Positions 33,851 through 44,708 of a stretch of DNA of 64,000 bases are shown piece after piece. The stretch lies in contig QKWP01000437.1 of the NCBI GenBank assembly GCA_003550325.1, positions 147,923 through 211,922 on the forward strand. Direction: 5' to 3'. The translations under genes and the position numbers were made by a program. The notes beneath the pieces were generated by a model that did not search any database, had not been told where the DNA came from, and saw nothing but the letters and a program-made list of their open reading frames with translations. How positions within the stretch are numbered: the stretch's first letter is position 1; every line of letters begins with the position of its first letter. Source of the DNA: Gigaspora rosea (taxonomy: Eukaryota > Glomeromycota > Glomeromycetes > Diversisporales > Gigasporaceae).

Positions 33851-35104
33851 AAGTGTTCCTATGAACCTGAACTGAACTGAACTTAGGTCAAGTTCAGGTT
33901 CAGGTTCAGTATTGAACCTGAACCTAAACATTTTTTAAAACATGTTCAGGTTCAGGTTCAGTATTGAACTTTTAGAGCTGGTTCAGGTTCAGTTCAGGTT
34001 CAGCATTGAACTTTTAGAGCTGGTTCAGGTTCAGTTCAGGTTCAGTTCATAAGTTCATGAACATGTTCAGGTTCAGTCTGGTGTTCATATGAACTAGTAA
34101 TTCTAGGTTTGGGTCCGGGTTTGGTCTGGTCCAGACCAGACTCAAATTCTAAATTTTATTATTAAAACTTTATACTAAACTCAAACTCAATCATTCTCTA
34201 AATTTTACTAATTGACATAACTTTTTGCACTAAGTAAACTTGTTAAGCACCAAAAAATACATCAAATCGGCATATTTTATTTTAGTTTTCTTAAAATTTG
34301 AAGAAAAGATGCTTAATTTTGGAAATTTTCATCAAAAATTCAAAATTAAGCATCTTTAACGCAAATTTTAAGGAAAGTAAAATAAAATATACCGATATCA
34401 TGTATTTTTTGGTGCTAAACAAGTTTACTTAGACCAAGAAGTTATGATCAATTAGTAAAATTTAGAGAATTATAGAAATTTGTATAATTTTATTAATAAA
34501 ATTATACAAAATGCTATGATTCTCTAAATTTTACTAATTGATAATAACTTTTTGCACTAAGTAAACTTGTTAAGCACCAAAAAATACATCAAATCGGCAT
34601 ATTTTATTTTAGTTTTCTTAGAATTTGAAGAAAAGATGCTTAATTTTGGAAATTTTCATCAAAAATTCAAAATTAAGCATCTTTAACGCAAATTTTAAGG
34701 AAAGTAAAATAAAATATACCGATATCATGTATTTTTTGGTGCTAAACAAGTTTACTTAGACCAAGAAGTTATGATCAATTAGTAAAATTTAGAGAATTAT
34801 AGAAATTTGTATAATTTTATTAATAAAATTATACAAATTTCTATGATTTTCTAAATTTTACTAATTGATCCTAACTTTGTGATTTAGGTAAACATGTGCA
34901 TATATTATGAACCTGAACATGTTCATGAACTTTGAATGAACCTGAACTGAACTTTTTTTAAGTTCAGGTTCAGGTTCATGTTCAATAATTTTAAGTTCAG
35001 GTTCAGTTCAGTATTGAACTTTTAGAGCAGGTTCAGGTTCAGGTTCAGGTTCATTGAACCTAAACCTGAACCTCTATTGAATTGAACTGAACTTCAGAAC
35101 CCTA
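33851..35104. mobile_element. non-autonomous hAT-like element inside the hAT transposase
   Basis: Exact 8-bp duplication GAATAGCC at 33843-33850 and 35105-35112. The left end is AAGTGTTCCTATGAACC; the right end read inward is TAGGGTTCTGAAGTTCAG. Subterminal regions are arrays of AGGTTCAGTTC and GAACCTGAAC in inverted orientation. The centre contains two tandem long palindromes (34190-34865). The transposase coding sequence continues in step on both sides, so this insertion landed in a former gene. Confidence 0.9.
34190..34865. repeat. two tandem ~327-bp palindromic units
   Basis: ATCAAATCGGCATATTTTAT lies at 34261 and again at 34588. Each unit is a hairpin: CTAAATTTTACTAATTGA, AAGTAAACTTGTTAAGCACC, then AAGATGCTTAATTTTGG, and its reverse complement outward to TTAGTAAAATTTAGAGAA. 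The two units are nearly identical, suggesting recent duplication inside the element. Confidence 0.85.
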
Positions 35105-36125
35105 GAATAGCCTTTATTAATTTTTGCATGCCTTTTGCATCCTGATTTTTGTATAAAATTATTTAATACAAATATTAACTACACTAACTTTGGGCCATGG
35201 CTAATGTATTATTATCGTGCATGGTTTGGAAAAGAATCAAAAAAATTTTAAGAAAATTTGATAATTTTCATTTAAAAAAATACACTTTTAATTTTGATTA
35301 TGGAATCAATTTATAGGTAATGTTTATACATATTGGTGTTATACAGGTTTATCATCTGAAGAACTGGGTTTGGTTGCAGCTCAGATTTTTGGAATATGTG
35401 TAAATGCTCTGCTGTAGAACGACTATGGAGCTATATGGAGTTTTTATACACAAATTGTCGTAGTCGATTAATGGTAGGTTTAATTATAGATATCTTTGAA
35501 TTACATATTTTAAATAAGATCTTACTAATATGAAATTATTTATTTAGTATACCAAAGCCTTACAAATGTCTAAACTACGTGCAGATATTACATATAAACA
35601 TCAGCTTGAATTTAAATTAGAAATAAATCTAATACCTTTGTATGACAATATCACTAAGCAGCAATATAATGATATTACTAAGCAGCAACACAGTAATATT
35701 TCTGAGTAGCAATATGATAATATCACTAATTAGCAATCAAATAAATCTAATGCATTAGCAGAAATAGATCCTGCACTCATTAATAATGATGAAATTTCTA
35801 TTTTAGACAGTATAGATAGTTTGAATTTTTTAGAAACTGTGGATAAAGAAACTTTGGGCAAGAAAAAAATAAATGAAATAGTTAAACTTTTAATAAAGAG
35901 AAAGAAGATATGAATACTGAAAATTTTGATAACTATTTGCAAAAGTAGTTAGATATATTAGAAGAAAAAAAATAGCAATTTGATAAAGAGAAAGTTGAGA
36001 AGTATGATGATGAGGAATTTGATGAATTTTCTGCAAATGATATTACTCATTCTGCAATTGATACTAATACAAAACAGGAATTAGTTTCCCTTTTTAAAAC
36101 ATTAGGATTAAATAGAATTATGTAA

Positions 36126-36944
36126 AGTAAATTTATTCACGAATTGAAAAGATAAGTTATTACAAAGCAGTAATCAATATCTACACAATAATAATTGGAG
36201 CTTAATCATTTTTTTTCGTTGACTAAATTGTTATATTGATTTGGTATATTTGTTAACAAAATGGGACTTTAAAATCAAAAACTTTTAGTATCTATTGGTC
36301 AAGTAACATATTACTTTAAAAATCAAAAACATTTAGTATCTATCAGTCAAGTAACAAGTTACAAATTTTTATATTTAGAAAGAAATATTGTTTTACAAAA
36401 GTGCATTAGTATATGCCTTTTTTTTTCTTTTAACGGCATAAAGCATACTTTATTATAATTATAAAATTATATCATATTTTGATATTTGATAACAAGAATG
36501 TGTTTTTTAAAATCAGAACATTTTAAATAAATAAATAAATTTGATATATCAGTTCTTAAATCTATTAAGCTCTTTAAATGTTTTAAGTAAAATCATTTTA
36601 TTGAATCTGAAATATATGATTAAAAGCAATTATTTTTAGTTACCAATAAACATTGAATGATAATATATTATAACAAAATAAAATTAAAAAGCTAATAATA
36701 AAATATTATAATAAAATAAAATTAACAAGCTATCGATTTAGATTGTAAATTGAGATTCTTAAGTGATTTTGTGTATTGAACTTCTATCACTTTTAGCAAG
36801 ATACAAATGTTAGGTTCAGTTTTTTTTCTTATTACTGTATTTTATAGTACTCATGTTCAAGCATGTTGTACAAACATTCAAATGAAAATTAAAATTGTTA
36901 ATATAATTTTTTTGATATCATAAAATAATCATTAATTTAAAGAT
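36126..36944. other. 3' flank of the hAT pseudogene, no gene seen
   Basis: A ~60-bp duplication (AAAATCAAAAACTTTTAGTA, TCTATTGGTCAAGTAACA; 36269 and 36329) is the only structure noticed. Confidence 0.5.
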
Positions 36945-37270
36945 TTTAAAAATAGATCATTAAGAACTTTAACGATTTAAAAAGATTGTTAAGATTCTTA
37001 ACATATAATAATGATCTATTTTAGATCATTAAGATTCTTAATGATCTAAAATAAATTGTTAATATTCTTAATAATCTAAAATAGATCATTAAGAATCTTA
37101 ATAATCTATTTTTAGATCTTTAAGTTATACAGTAGTTAAGAATCTGAACAATCTAAAATAAATCAGTAAGATTCTTAACAATCCATTAAGATTCTTAATG
37201 ATCTATTTTTAGATCTTTAAGTTAATGATCTATTTTAGATTGTTAAGAATCTTAATGATCTATTTTAAGT
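36945..37270. repeat. tandem palindromic repeats of AATGATCTATTTTAGATCATT
   Basis: About ten units alternate AATGATCTA(T)TTTAGATC and ATTAAGATTCTTAA. The strand-symmetric units could extrude hairpins. Confidence 0.75.
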
Positions 37271-37556
37271 TAAAGGTAAATTTTAACAGATGAATTAAGA
37301 AATTTTTAATAAATTCCTAAAAACAGTGACCATCTTGAGTAGGGTTCCTACAAACCTAGATCAAATCAAACCTTAGATCAGATTTGGGTTTGATTTGATT
37401 TAAAATCAAACTCAAACCCAAACTATGATTAAAAAAAATATTTGAGTTTGATTTGAAGCAAACTTTTTAGTTAAATTTGAGTTTGGTTTAAATTTGAGTT
37501 TGAAGTTTACAAACTAGTGTGAGTTTAAATAATATAAATATATTTTTATATTTTAA

Positions 37557-38397
37557 TTGAGAATCCACCTTTCAACTAGAGAGTGATCCTATAGGTGAAA
37601 TGTGGTGTGCTTCCATCTATAATTTTTCTTAATAAGTTAACGATATATGTCCACTAATTGAAAGTTGTAGAGCTCATTAAGATGCATCTAGTGGTGGTTA
37701 GATAATCCAAATCGGCCCGGTATATGGCAAGATATTATCAAAAAACAATTGGCCAACTATATAAAAATCTATAATAGAGATTATATAAGAAAATTACTAT
37801 AGCATACTTTTATCTAAAACTTTTTTTCTTACTAAGTTAACGATATTTGCACACTAATTGAAAGTGTAAAGCTCGTCGAAGTGCATCTAATAGTGCCTGG
37901 TGGATGGCGAGATATCATCAAAAAATGATTGGCTAACTATATAAAATCTCTATGTAAACAATAATTGTTTATATAAGAGATTTTATATAGTCGACCAATC
38001 GTTTTTTAACGATATCCTACATTCACTGGGCTGATTTGGATGATCTAACTACCGTTAGATGCATCTCAACGAGCTCTACAATTTTTGATTAGTGGGCATA
38101 TATTATTAACTTAGTATAAAAAAAAGTTTTGGATGGAAGCATGCCACATTTTGACACTAGTGATTTTTTATGTAATCTCTGTCACAGATTTTTATATAGT
38201 CTGCCAATTGTTTTTTAATAATATCTTGCCATCCATCAGACCGATTTGAATTATCTAACCACTGTTAGATGCGTCTTGACAAGCTCTACAAGTTTCAATT
38301 AGTTGACAAGTACTATTAATTTAGTAAAAAAAGTTTTAAATAGAAGCATGCTACATTTCGCCTATGATCACTCTCCAGTAGGTAGGTGGATTATCAA
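37557..38397. mobile_element. TTAA-flanked palindromic element
   Basis: TTAA at 37553-37556 and 38398-38401 flank TTGAGAATCCACCT and, inward, TTGATAATCCACCT. Four diverged modules of about 190 bp carry AATTGAAAGT-GTAGAGCTC, TTAGATGCATCTAA-like and AAAAAACAATTGG blocks: the first two direct, the last two inverted, giving nested palindromes. TTAA target duplication is the piggyBac pattern; no transposase is present. Confidence 0.7.
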
Positions 38398-38412
38398 TTA
38401 AGTAACTTGTTT

Positions 38413-40063
38413 TTTTCAAGTTTAAAGGCTGGGTACTATGGCCTTGATTTTTATTATGAGTTATAAGGACATAATATTTATTATATAAATAGCATGGTGG
38501 ACAAACCTGAATTTGGATGATCGATATTGTGGCTTAGCCAATTTAATAAAAAAATTTTTTAATTTTTTTATACAGTTTAAAGTACTTTGTATTCTTGTGT
38601 TTTTTCGAAACTTACCAATTAAGTTTACTTCAAAAAAAAAAGCTAGCAAAAGTTCTTTGCCTGCCCCGTCCTGTATTAAAATTAATCCCAAATAATCCCA
38701 ATAGTTAAAAAGTTTTATTAGAGACGAAGTTTATAAGAGATCTAAGATAGTTAAGCCCATAATTCGAGTACACGAAGGTATTTTAGTATCAAAACCAAAG
38801 ACAACCGATGCAAAACTAAGATCTAGTACTTTTTAAAGAATGCCAAAACAAGTTCGAAATAGTGTTTATAAAAAAGCAGAGTAAAAAAGATAAGTTAACT
38901 CGTTTTTATATGCTTTAAATCTAAAGTTATACGTATTACAAATGAACTTGTTATTTTATAAGTTAAATTTTAATTATTTTAACTATTACTATTTAAAATA
39001 CAAATAAAAACGATTAGAAACGATTTAGCAAAGTATAGTTATTGAATAGATTAAGTGAAAATAATTTTCACGCATTTAAAAATAAGAAATGTATAAGCAA
39101 ATAAGGGATTGTAATATCGTTAATATCTCATGTTCTAGTGGATAGAATTTGTCGAACTTATGACATTCAATTCGTCTCATTGAGACGAATCGAATGGTAT
39201 AAGTTTCGTCAAATTCTGACTTCTAGATCGTGAGATATCTTTGAGTTAGTAAATAAAGATTTTCGAACGTTATTGTAATTTTATAAAAATTGATTGGCCA
39301 GTTATCACGTGTATAGATATGACCAATCATTAAATTTCATGTGATCGATCATCCCTGTACTTTTATTGGACAGATCGGTCCTGAGTCACGATTTTCAGAT
39401 CCGGAAGCTTGTGTAATATAGTTTGTCCACCATGCTTATATAAATAAGAATACAACTAGCCACACGTGCACTTTTGGTGCCTAATTTAAGTAGTCCACCG
39501 AAGGTCTATACTAGCTGTCATACCTACAGCCCAACTACAGGAATTGACTATTTAAACTCTGGTTTATGCTCTTCCTATTACTACCTGATTCACTGTGCAA
39601 ATGCAGATATTATGGGGCCCCAACCCTTTTAGATAAATCTTAGTCTAAGTTCTACTTTACCCTTGCACCAATTGCCTACCATTATCCTTCCGTGTCCTAT
39701 TCTACTTCATAATATGGATTTAGTGACAAAGCTGCCTGCCTTTATTAGGTTCATTCTGATCCTGGCCACCTACCTTCTTTTGGTAGTGCTGTTATAGAAC
39801 TTCACTTTTACATCTTAACTCTGGACTTGCAAATGGGTTTCTATTTCCCTGGTTCTCTAGATTTTGCAGTGTAACAATACTATTGTGCTGTAGCTCCTAT
39901 TCAAGATAGTGGAACCAAGGTACAGAGTTTTGCAACCCAACTGATCTGAACTACATAGTTACCAAACACAGGCCTAATATTCAAAGTGTCAACAGTAGAA
40001 TTTGAACTGTCAACCTGCCACTTGGGGTGATACCTTGACAACTTCTCTAAGGTGCCACACCCT
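38413..40063 (-). mobile_element. retroposon with a tRNA-like head, inserted into the nest
   Basis: AATTAAGTAACTTGTTT occurs exactly at 38396-38412 and 40064-40080, a 17-bp target duplication. Read on the minus strand the element starts TAGGGTGTGGCACC at 40063. It has A-box-like sequence near 40031-40050 and the B-box-like AGTTCAAATTC at 39998-40008, and ends in a short A-run beside the left duplication. Without the 946-bp nested element and its TSD it is about 700 bp, GC-richer than its surroundings. A SINE-like origin is inferred; the tail is short for a LINE-dependent element. Confidence 0.65.
38491..39436. mobile_element. TIR element nested in the retroposon, 9-bp TSD
   Basis: AGCATGGTGGACAAAC and its exact reverse complement GTTTGTCCACCATGCT are the ends. 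TATATAAAT flanks both sides (38482-38490, 39437-39445; the match extends to 11 bp if the outermost base is shared). A palindrome GAATTTGTCGAACTTATGA / TATAAGTTTCGTCAAATTC lies at 39146-39220. A 9-bp duplication suggests Mutator-like. No coding capacity; the 60-76 codon frames at 38461-38695 on both strands are unconvincing. Confidence 0.82.
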
Positions 40064-40304
40064 AATTAAGTAACTTGTTTAAAATATAAAAATATGTTTT
40101 TGTTATTCAAACTCAAACTAGTTTGCAAACTTCAAATCCAACTCAAATCAAACTTAGTATAGTATTTGTATTTGGTTTGAATTTGATTATTTTTTATTTG
40201 AATTTGGGTTTGCTCTCAAGCTTTATAAAATTTATACTTTGAGTTTGGTTTGATTTGGGGTTTGATCAATTCAAATTAAACCCAGATCAAACTTCGGAAC
40301 CCTA

Positions 40305-41487
40305 ATCTTGATATTTATATAGGTTATATAATTTTGCTTTATATAGTAAATCAACTATTGATTAATTAAAAATTATAGTGCTTTAATGCATCTCTTAAAG
40401 TAAACCTTTTATCTAGTACTTCAATCTGTAATCCATCTAATTTGGATTAATCAGACAATTCAAATTAAATGTATCCCATGAATTTTAAATGGAAAGATCT
40501 GTCAGGATTTATTCAAATTATAACTGAGTATGTGATAGATATATTATAATTCTAATTGACCAAGATCGACAAATACAGATGCAACATGTGAATTTGATCT
40601 TGGAGTGTTCCTTTTTTTTTGAAGTTCATTTATTTTACTTACCTGATCTATCTGTTACCTGCAAATATAAATAGTCTAAACAGAAAAAATCTGCTTTATT
40701 GATTGTTACCAATCTGAGTTAGGATTGAAAAAAAGTAAAAATAATGCATTTCATAAATAAGTTTAACTAAATGTATTATAACATTTATTAGGAATTGGGG
40801 CTAAAGTAGATCAGTATAAAGCATTTATACATTAAAGCAGATAGTTTATGAATTTATAAAACAGAAGTTAAGTATGTTTGGGTTTTCATTTAAAATCAAA
40901 ACTTTTTCAATCTATTTTTAATTTTTTATAATTTTTTAGATAAGAATTATTATGATTAACAAAGAATTTATTGCAACACTTGTTGATTTATAAGCTAAGT
41001 ATAAAAATATTTATTATCATAATTTCATATATACATTTTATGTGTTAATTAGTTGTTAATTAAACTATTCCAACAATATTTATTAACTGAATTATTTAGG
41101 ACATTTTAGATGCCATGGGAAATATAAAAAAGAATTACTGGATGCTTACTTGAAATTGGTACAAAACTTTAGTACTTGTTTCTATTTTTGCTCATACAAA
41201 CAAAAATATGCAATTTTGATAATTCAACCCTTAAAATCGATCTGAGATTAGGGTCAAACAAGTTAAATGGCCTAAAAATTATTTAAAACAAGAATTCATG
41301 TTTCAAGAAGATTACAATTAAGTTTAATAAAGTTGCTGTTGTGTTTAATTTTTAATATTTATAATGCAAATAAAATGTAAAAAATGTAAATGCACAAATG
41401 ATACATATGAATGAATATACATATATATGTGCATATATGATCTTTTCTGTTCTAATCTGAATTTACTAATAGAATCCAGTTTAGATT
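40305..41487. other. AT-rich intergenic with one Sel1 relic
   Basis: Apart from the fragment at 40791-40844, no gene or repeat is recognised. Confidence 0.5.
40791..40844 (+). pseudogene. short Sel1-repeat relic
   Basis: Reads GIGAKVDQYKAFIH then a stop, matching GIGVEKDEYKAFIHY of the intact Sel1 proteins at 10 of 14 residues. Only half a repeat survives, so this could be a chance hit, but order and spacing agree. Confidence 0.4.
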
Positions 41488-41489
41488 TA

Positions 41490-41671
41490 CAGCTGTTTTC
41501 ATAAATTCTGGAATAAAAATTGATCGATGATTATTAGTTGAATTCAATAGATTTTTAATTTGATGTTATCATTAGATTTTCAGCATTGGATTTTCAAAAA
41601 CTTATTGAATACAGCCAAATAATCATCAGCCAAATATTTGTTAGTTGTTCCAGAATTTATGAGAACAGCTG
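41490..41671. mobile_element. 182-bp TA-flanked MITE (CAGCTGTTYTCATAAATTCTGG)
   Basis: Ends CAGCTGTTTTCATAAATTCT and, inward from the right, CAGCTGTTCTCATAAATTCT lie between TA dinucleotides (41488-41489, 41672-41673). The interior is also weakly palindromic (GATGATTATTAG / AATAATCATCAG). TA duplication and this TIR style fit Tc1/mariner. A truncated end of the same family is at 4199. Confidence 0.85.
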
Positions 41672-41673
41672 TA

Positions 41674-42697
41674 ATTCAAATTTTCAACCAATTATATCGC
41701 AAAAAATCGAATAACTTTTAAAAAATTAGAATCAAAGTATGAATTTTAATTATTTAACAGATTGAATTTGAATTTATTCAATCCAAATTATATCTGAATT
41801 CAAATTAGATACAGAAAAATAAATTCAGATTTAATTCAGATGGTCATTTAAAAATAGGGTCGAAGCTCTACATTTATTGATTTAGAATTGCAGAATTATT
41901 TTTTTTTATTGTAGTATTCAATCTTGATAGCCAAGCAAAAATTAAAAGAATCCTTTAGCAATATTTTTTTTTAAGCAAAAAAAACTTGATCTTCTGTCTA
42001 ATTGGGCATAAAAATTCATGTATATGCATATTTCACAGCTTCCTTAGATTGCTTCTATAAGTGGTTTTGTAATATCACATTTCATTTTTGTGTTTGCAAA
42101 TTAACTCCATAGTATAAACACTTTTGACAACTAAAGCAAGTCCTTCTTTTGTATATAAGTTTTGTATCTAGTGCATCCACCATCAATATTAATTCAATTA
42201 TAAAAACAAAATAATATACATTGCAATAATTTGTTTATATAGCGATAATGATAATAATTAAAAAAGAGTATCATACACTTATTAGTATAAGGTGCTTAAT
42301 TGTTACAAGGTTAATAATATAAAAATTACAACAGACGTCAATAATTATCTAATTTAAAATATATGCTAATTAAGCATCACGCACTGATAAGTGCATAATG
42401 TCCGTGATAAAAAGTTTATTATTAAATTTCTAATTTTTCTGATTCTTCATATGGGTATATGTAATAAAAATCACCTGTTTATATTCTTTTGAAAATAGCT
42501 ATAACAAATTATTATATAATATGAGGTAATATTAAAAATCGCTCAACATTGTATTCATAATTTGATACTAAAACAGTTTAATAACTGGGGCAAAGTTTAT
42601 AAACTTATATGCTAATATTATATATTTAGTAGCTTTGCTTAAAATTTTTTTTATAATAAATAAATAATATATTGTTATGAGTTAGAATTCTTTATAT
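41674..42697. other. AT-rich intergenic, no gene seen
   Basis: Nothing recognised. Confidence 0.5.
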
Positions 42698-42713
42698 TTT
42701 TTATTGTTTATAG

Positions 42714-43169
42714 TTTTTTTTTTTTAATCTTAAGACCCAGCGCTCTTCTCTGTAACCCTCCTTTTGAGCAACCTCCACTTAAACCCAACTCTGATAAACC
42801 AACCGGCTTGCCTTACGCCACCCAGAAGACCTCCGACGTCGGAGCTTTGGCCACTCAGAGATGTTACTGTAATGAAGGCTTCATCTGGTTTGCCTTTCGC
42901 CGCCCAAATGTGGGTCCGCACTGCATTATTTAACTTCCTGCAGGACCGGCCGAGCCACCTCAGTTCTGTTTCCTGTGGGTACGTATATGTTACACAGAAA
43001 TGCCGCCATCAAGTTCGTGCCTCATTGGACTGACCTTACATCTTGTATGACTTCGGTTATTCCTAATCGGGTTCTGACTATCAAATTCGATTTACCGCCA
43101 GGCGGTATTGAACCGGCAACCTTCGATTGGGGACCTGGGAGCATAACCGCTATGCTATCGACCTGCAGG
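42714..43169 (-). mobile_element. tRNA-derived SINE with perfect 16-bp TSD
   Basis: TTTTTATTGTTTATAG is repeated exactly at 42698-42713 and 43170-43185. On the minus strand the element starts CCTGCAGGTCGATAGCATAG, with an A box (TAGCATAGCGGTTATGC, 43141-43157) whose GCAT/ATGC can form a D-stem, and a B box (GGTTCAATACC, 43104-43114) in a T-arm-like hairpin. It ends in a run of about 12 A next to the left duplication. The body is visibly GC-rich compared with the surrounding DNA. These are the hallmarks of a pol III SINE mobilised by a LINE. The several open frames here are incidental. Confidence 0.9.
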
Positions 43170-43185
43170 TTTTTATTGTTTATAG

Positions 43186-43879
43186 TAAGAACATAAAGAT
43201 TTATTTAAATTATAATAATTTTGTTATTATTATCTTTGGACATATAAATTACTATGGACATAACTTTTGTTTGGACTGGACATGGACTGTTCAAGTCCAA
43301 GTCCAATAACAATACTGGTTGCAGGAATTTTAATTTGAGGTTTCTTGGGTACTGGGTTATCTAGCTACTACTGGGGAAGGTTTTGAAAATTTTCAGAAAT
43401 TGCAGGAAATTTGCATGGAAAGTAAAATGGATCCTGAAACAACTAGTAAATATTAGAGAATCTAAAGGGGACAATGTTTATTGTGAAAAGATTGAAACTA
43501 AAAAAACTTGTCTATAGGTCAAATGTAGGCCGATATGAAGTCATGTGACTAATTTTGAAGGATTTACAAAACAGAATTGGATCGAATTCGAATCTTAAGA
43601 GATTACAAATCAATTCAGTATGTTAAATTAAGTTATGAAAAGAGTTATTAAAGTTACAAATCAAATTCACAAGATAAGTATAATTTTTTGTTATTTAGAG
43701 GAAAATATGATTTATTTAATAATAATAAGGAAATTCTTTATTACTATAACATTGATAGAACTGATGAACTTTTCTTGACCCTTCTTGAACTTGAGGTCTT
43801 TATATACATTTTGAATTCATCTATATTTATACAGCTTGGACTATACTATTTCTATAATTATTATATTTATGCTGTACTA
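43186..43879. other. intergenic, no gene seen
   Basis: A GGACATGGACTGTTCAAGTCC stretch near 43278 resembles the repeats at 26.2 and 31.2 kb. A 65-codon frame at 43688-43885 is low complexity. Confidence 0.5.
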
Positions 43880-44706
43880 CTGTAGATTCCCCAAAATAAG
43901 CAATCCCTAAATAAGCAACCCCTGTTTTTTTCAAAAATCTCAAAAATCACATTAGCAGTTGTTACATATAAAACTTTCTTTTTACTAAGTAAACTTCAAA
44001 AGGTTGATTAAGTAAAGTTGTTCAGTATATAAAAATACATTTATAGTAAAAAATTTGGTGTCATTTGGACAACTTTTTATTAGTATGTTTTTCAATTTAT
44101 TCAAAAAACTCAATATTTTGAATAGAATTAATATAAATGTACTCTACAGGTACATTAAATTTTTTGTACCCTTTATTTTGATCATACAATATTACAAAAC
44201 CCGTAATACTGATATAGGTTAGATTAGAGTAAGAACTATGTTAGGGTTAGGGTTTGGGTTTGGCTATTATTTAGTAAAATCGCTCAAGGAAATCAGTTTA
44301 TTAATGCACAGAAAGTGGTCTAGTATGCAATTTCTAGCGAAATATGCGATTTTTGTCAAAACGAACATTTTTTTTGATTTTTTCTGATTATGTAACATTA
44401 TTTCTGATCTTAAATTTTAATACGATCTTATAGGTCACACGATGGGGTACATGTACCTTAGGGGAGTAACAAAAATTAGGTGATTTTTTAGGGGGGGTAA
44501 AAAAAGTTGAAATTATATATAAGAACCTGACTATTTATATATTGAGGAAGAGGGAGGGGGGTAGGCCTCTGATAAAAAATAATCAGGTGATTAATGACAC
44601 TGCCCTTAGGGTACATACAAATAAACTCTTTTGAAAATAAGCAACCCCTCGTTTTTCGTGTAATTTTTTGTTCAAAAAAAGGTTGCTTATTTTCAGAAAT
44701 ATACGG
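43880..44706. mobile_element. TA-flanked CCGTA/GAAAATAAGC element
   Basis: TA then CTGTAGATTCCCCAAAATAA on the left; the right end read inward is CCGTATATTTCTGAAAATAA, then TA at 44707. AAATAAGCAACCCCT occurs several times near both ends in inverted orientation. The interior includes TTAGGGTTAGGGTTTGGGTT (44241) and the block shared with 6071-6223. Probably a non-autonomous element; no transposase. Confidence 0.7.
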
Positions 44707-44708
44707 TA

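Larger units (their letters stand above)
32211..36125 (+). pseudogene. hAT-family transposase pseudogene, split by another element
   Basis: Exon-like blocks separated by GT/AG introns (donors 32458, 33103, 33463, 35474; acceptors before 32561, 33162, 33541, 35548) hold a hAT-type RNase-H-like transposase. Readable parts are GPIEDYIIRGLSPKDVKRFY, then VTLTFNSWTNVRNEHLLGVV (the D/E-rich catalytic start), DSTGAYAAAR, FLPCIC, GEIFKES, SAPSKTRWNSF, GPWLMYYYRAWFGKES, ELGLVAAQIFGICVNA, and the C-terminal dimerisation block SAVERLWSYMEFLYTNCRSR. It ends KQELVSLFKTLGLNRIM before TAA 36123. At least five stops or frame changes break it (for example TGA 32776, TAA 32960, TAA 33430, TAG after VNALL). A 1254-bp non-autonomous element plus its 8-bp TSD interrupts it at 33851, exactly between QEWE and PL of the coding sequence. 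Confidence 0.85.
37340..40304. mobile_element. outer hAT-like element of a four-level nest
   Basis: TAGGGTTCCTACAAACC at 37340 and, inward from 40304, TAGGGTTCCGAAGTTTG are TIRs. The flanks ATCTTGAG (37332-37339) and ATCTTGAT (40305-40312) match at 7 of 8. Subterminal arrays of TTTGATTTG/CAAATCAAAC extend to 37540 and from 40100. With its inserts removed the element would be about 460 bp and close on the hairpin TATTTTTATATTTTAA / TTTAAAATATAAAAATA, so it began as a short palindromic MITE related to the one at 33851. Confidence 0.8.

Noticed and set aside
43100-43169. tRNA gene on the minus strand
   Set aside because: A and B boxes are present, but no acceptor stem closes, and the flanking TSD and oligo(A) end show it is the head of a SINE.
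42730-43309. Four overlapping open frames of 60-89 codons
   Set aside because: They lie in or at the edge of the GC-rich SINE, where stops are rare; no domain and mutually overlapping.
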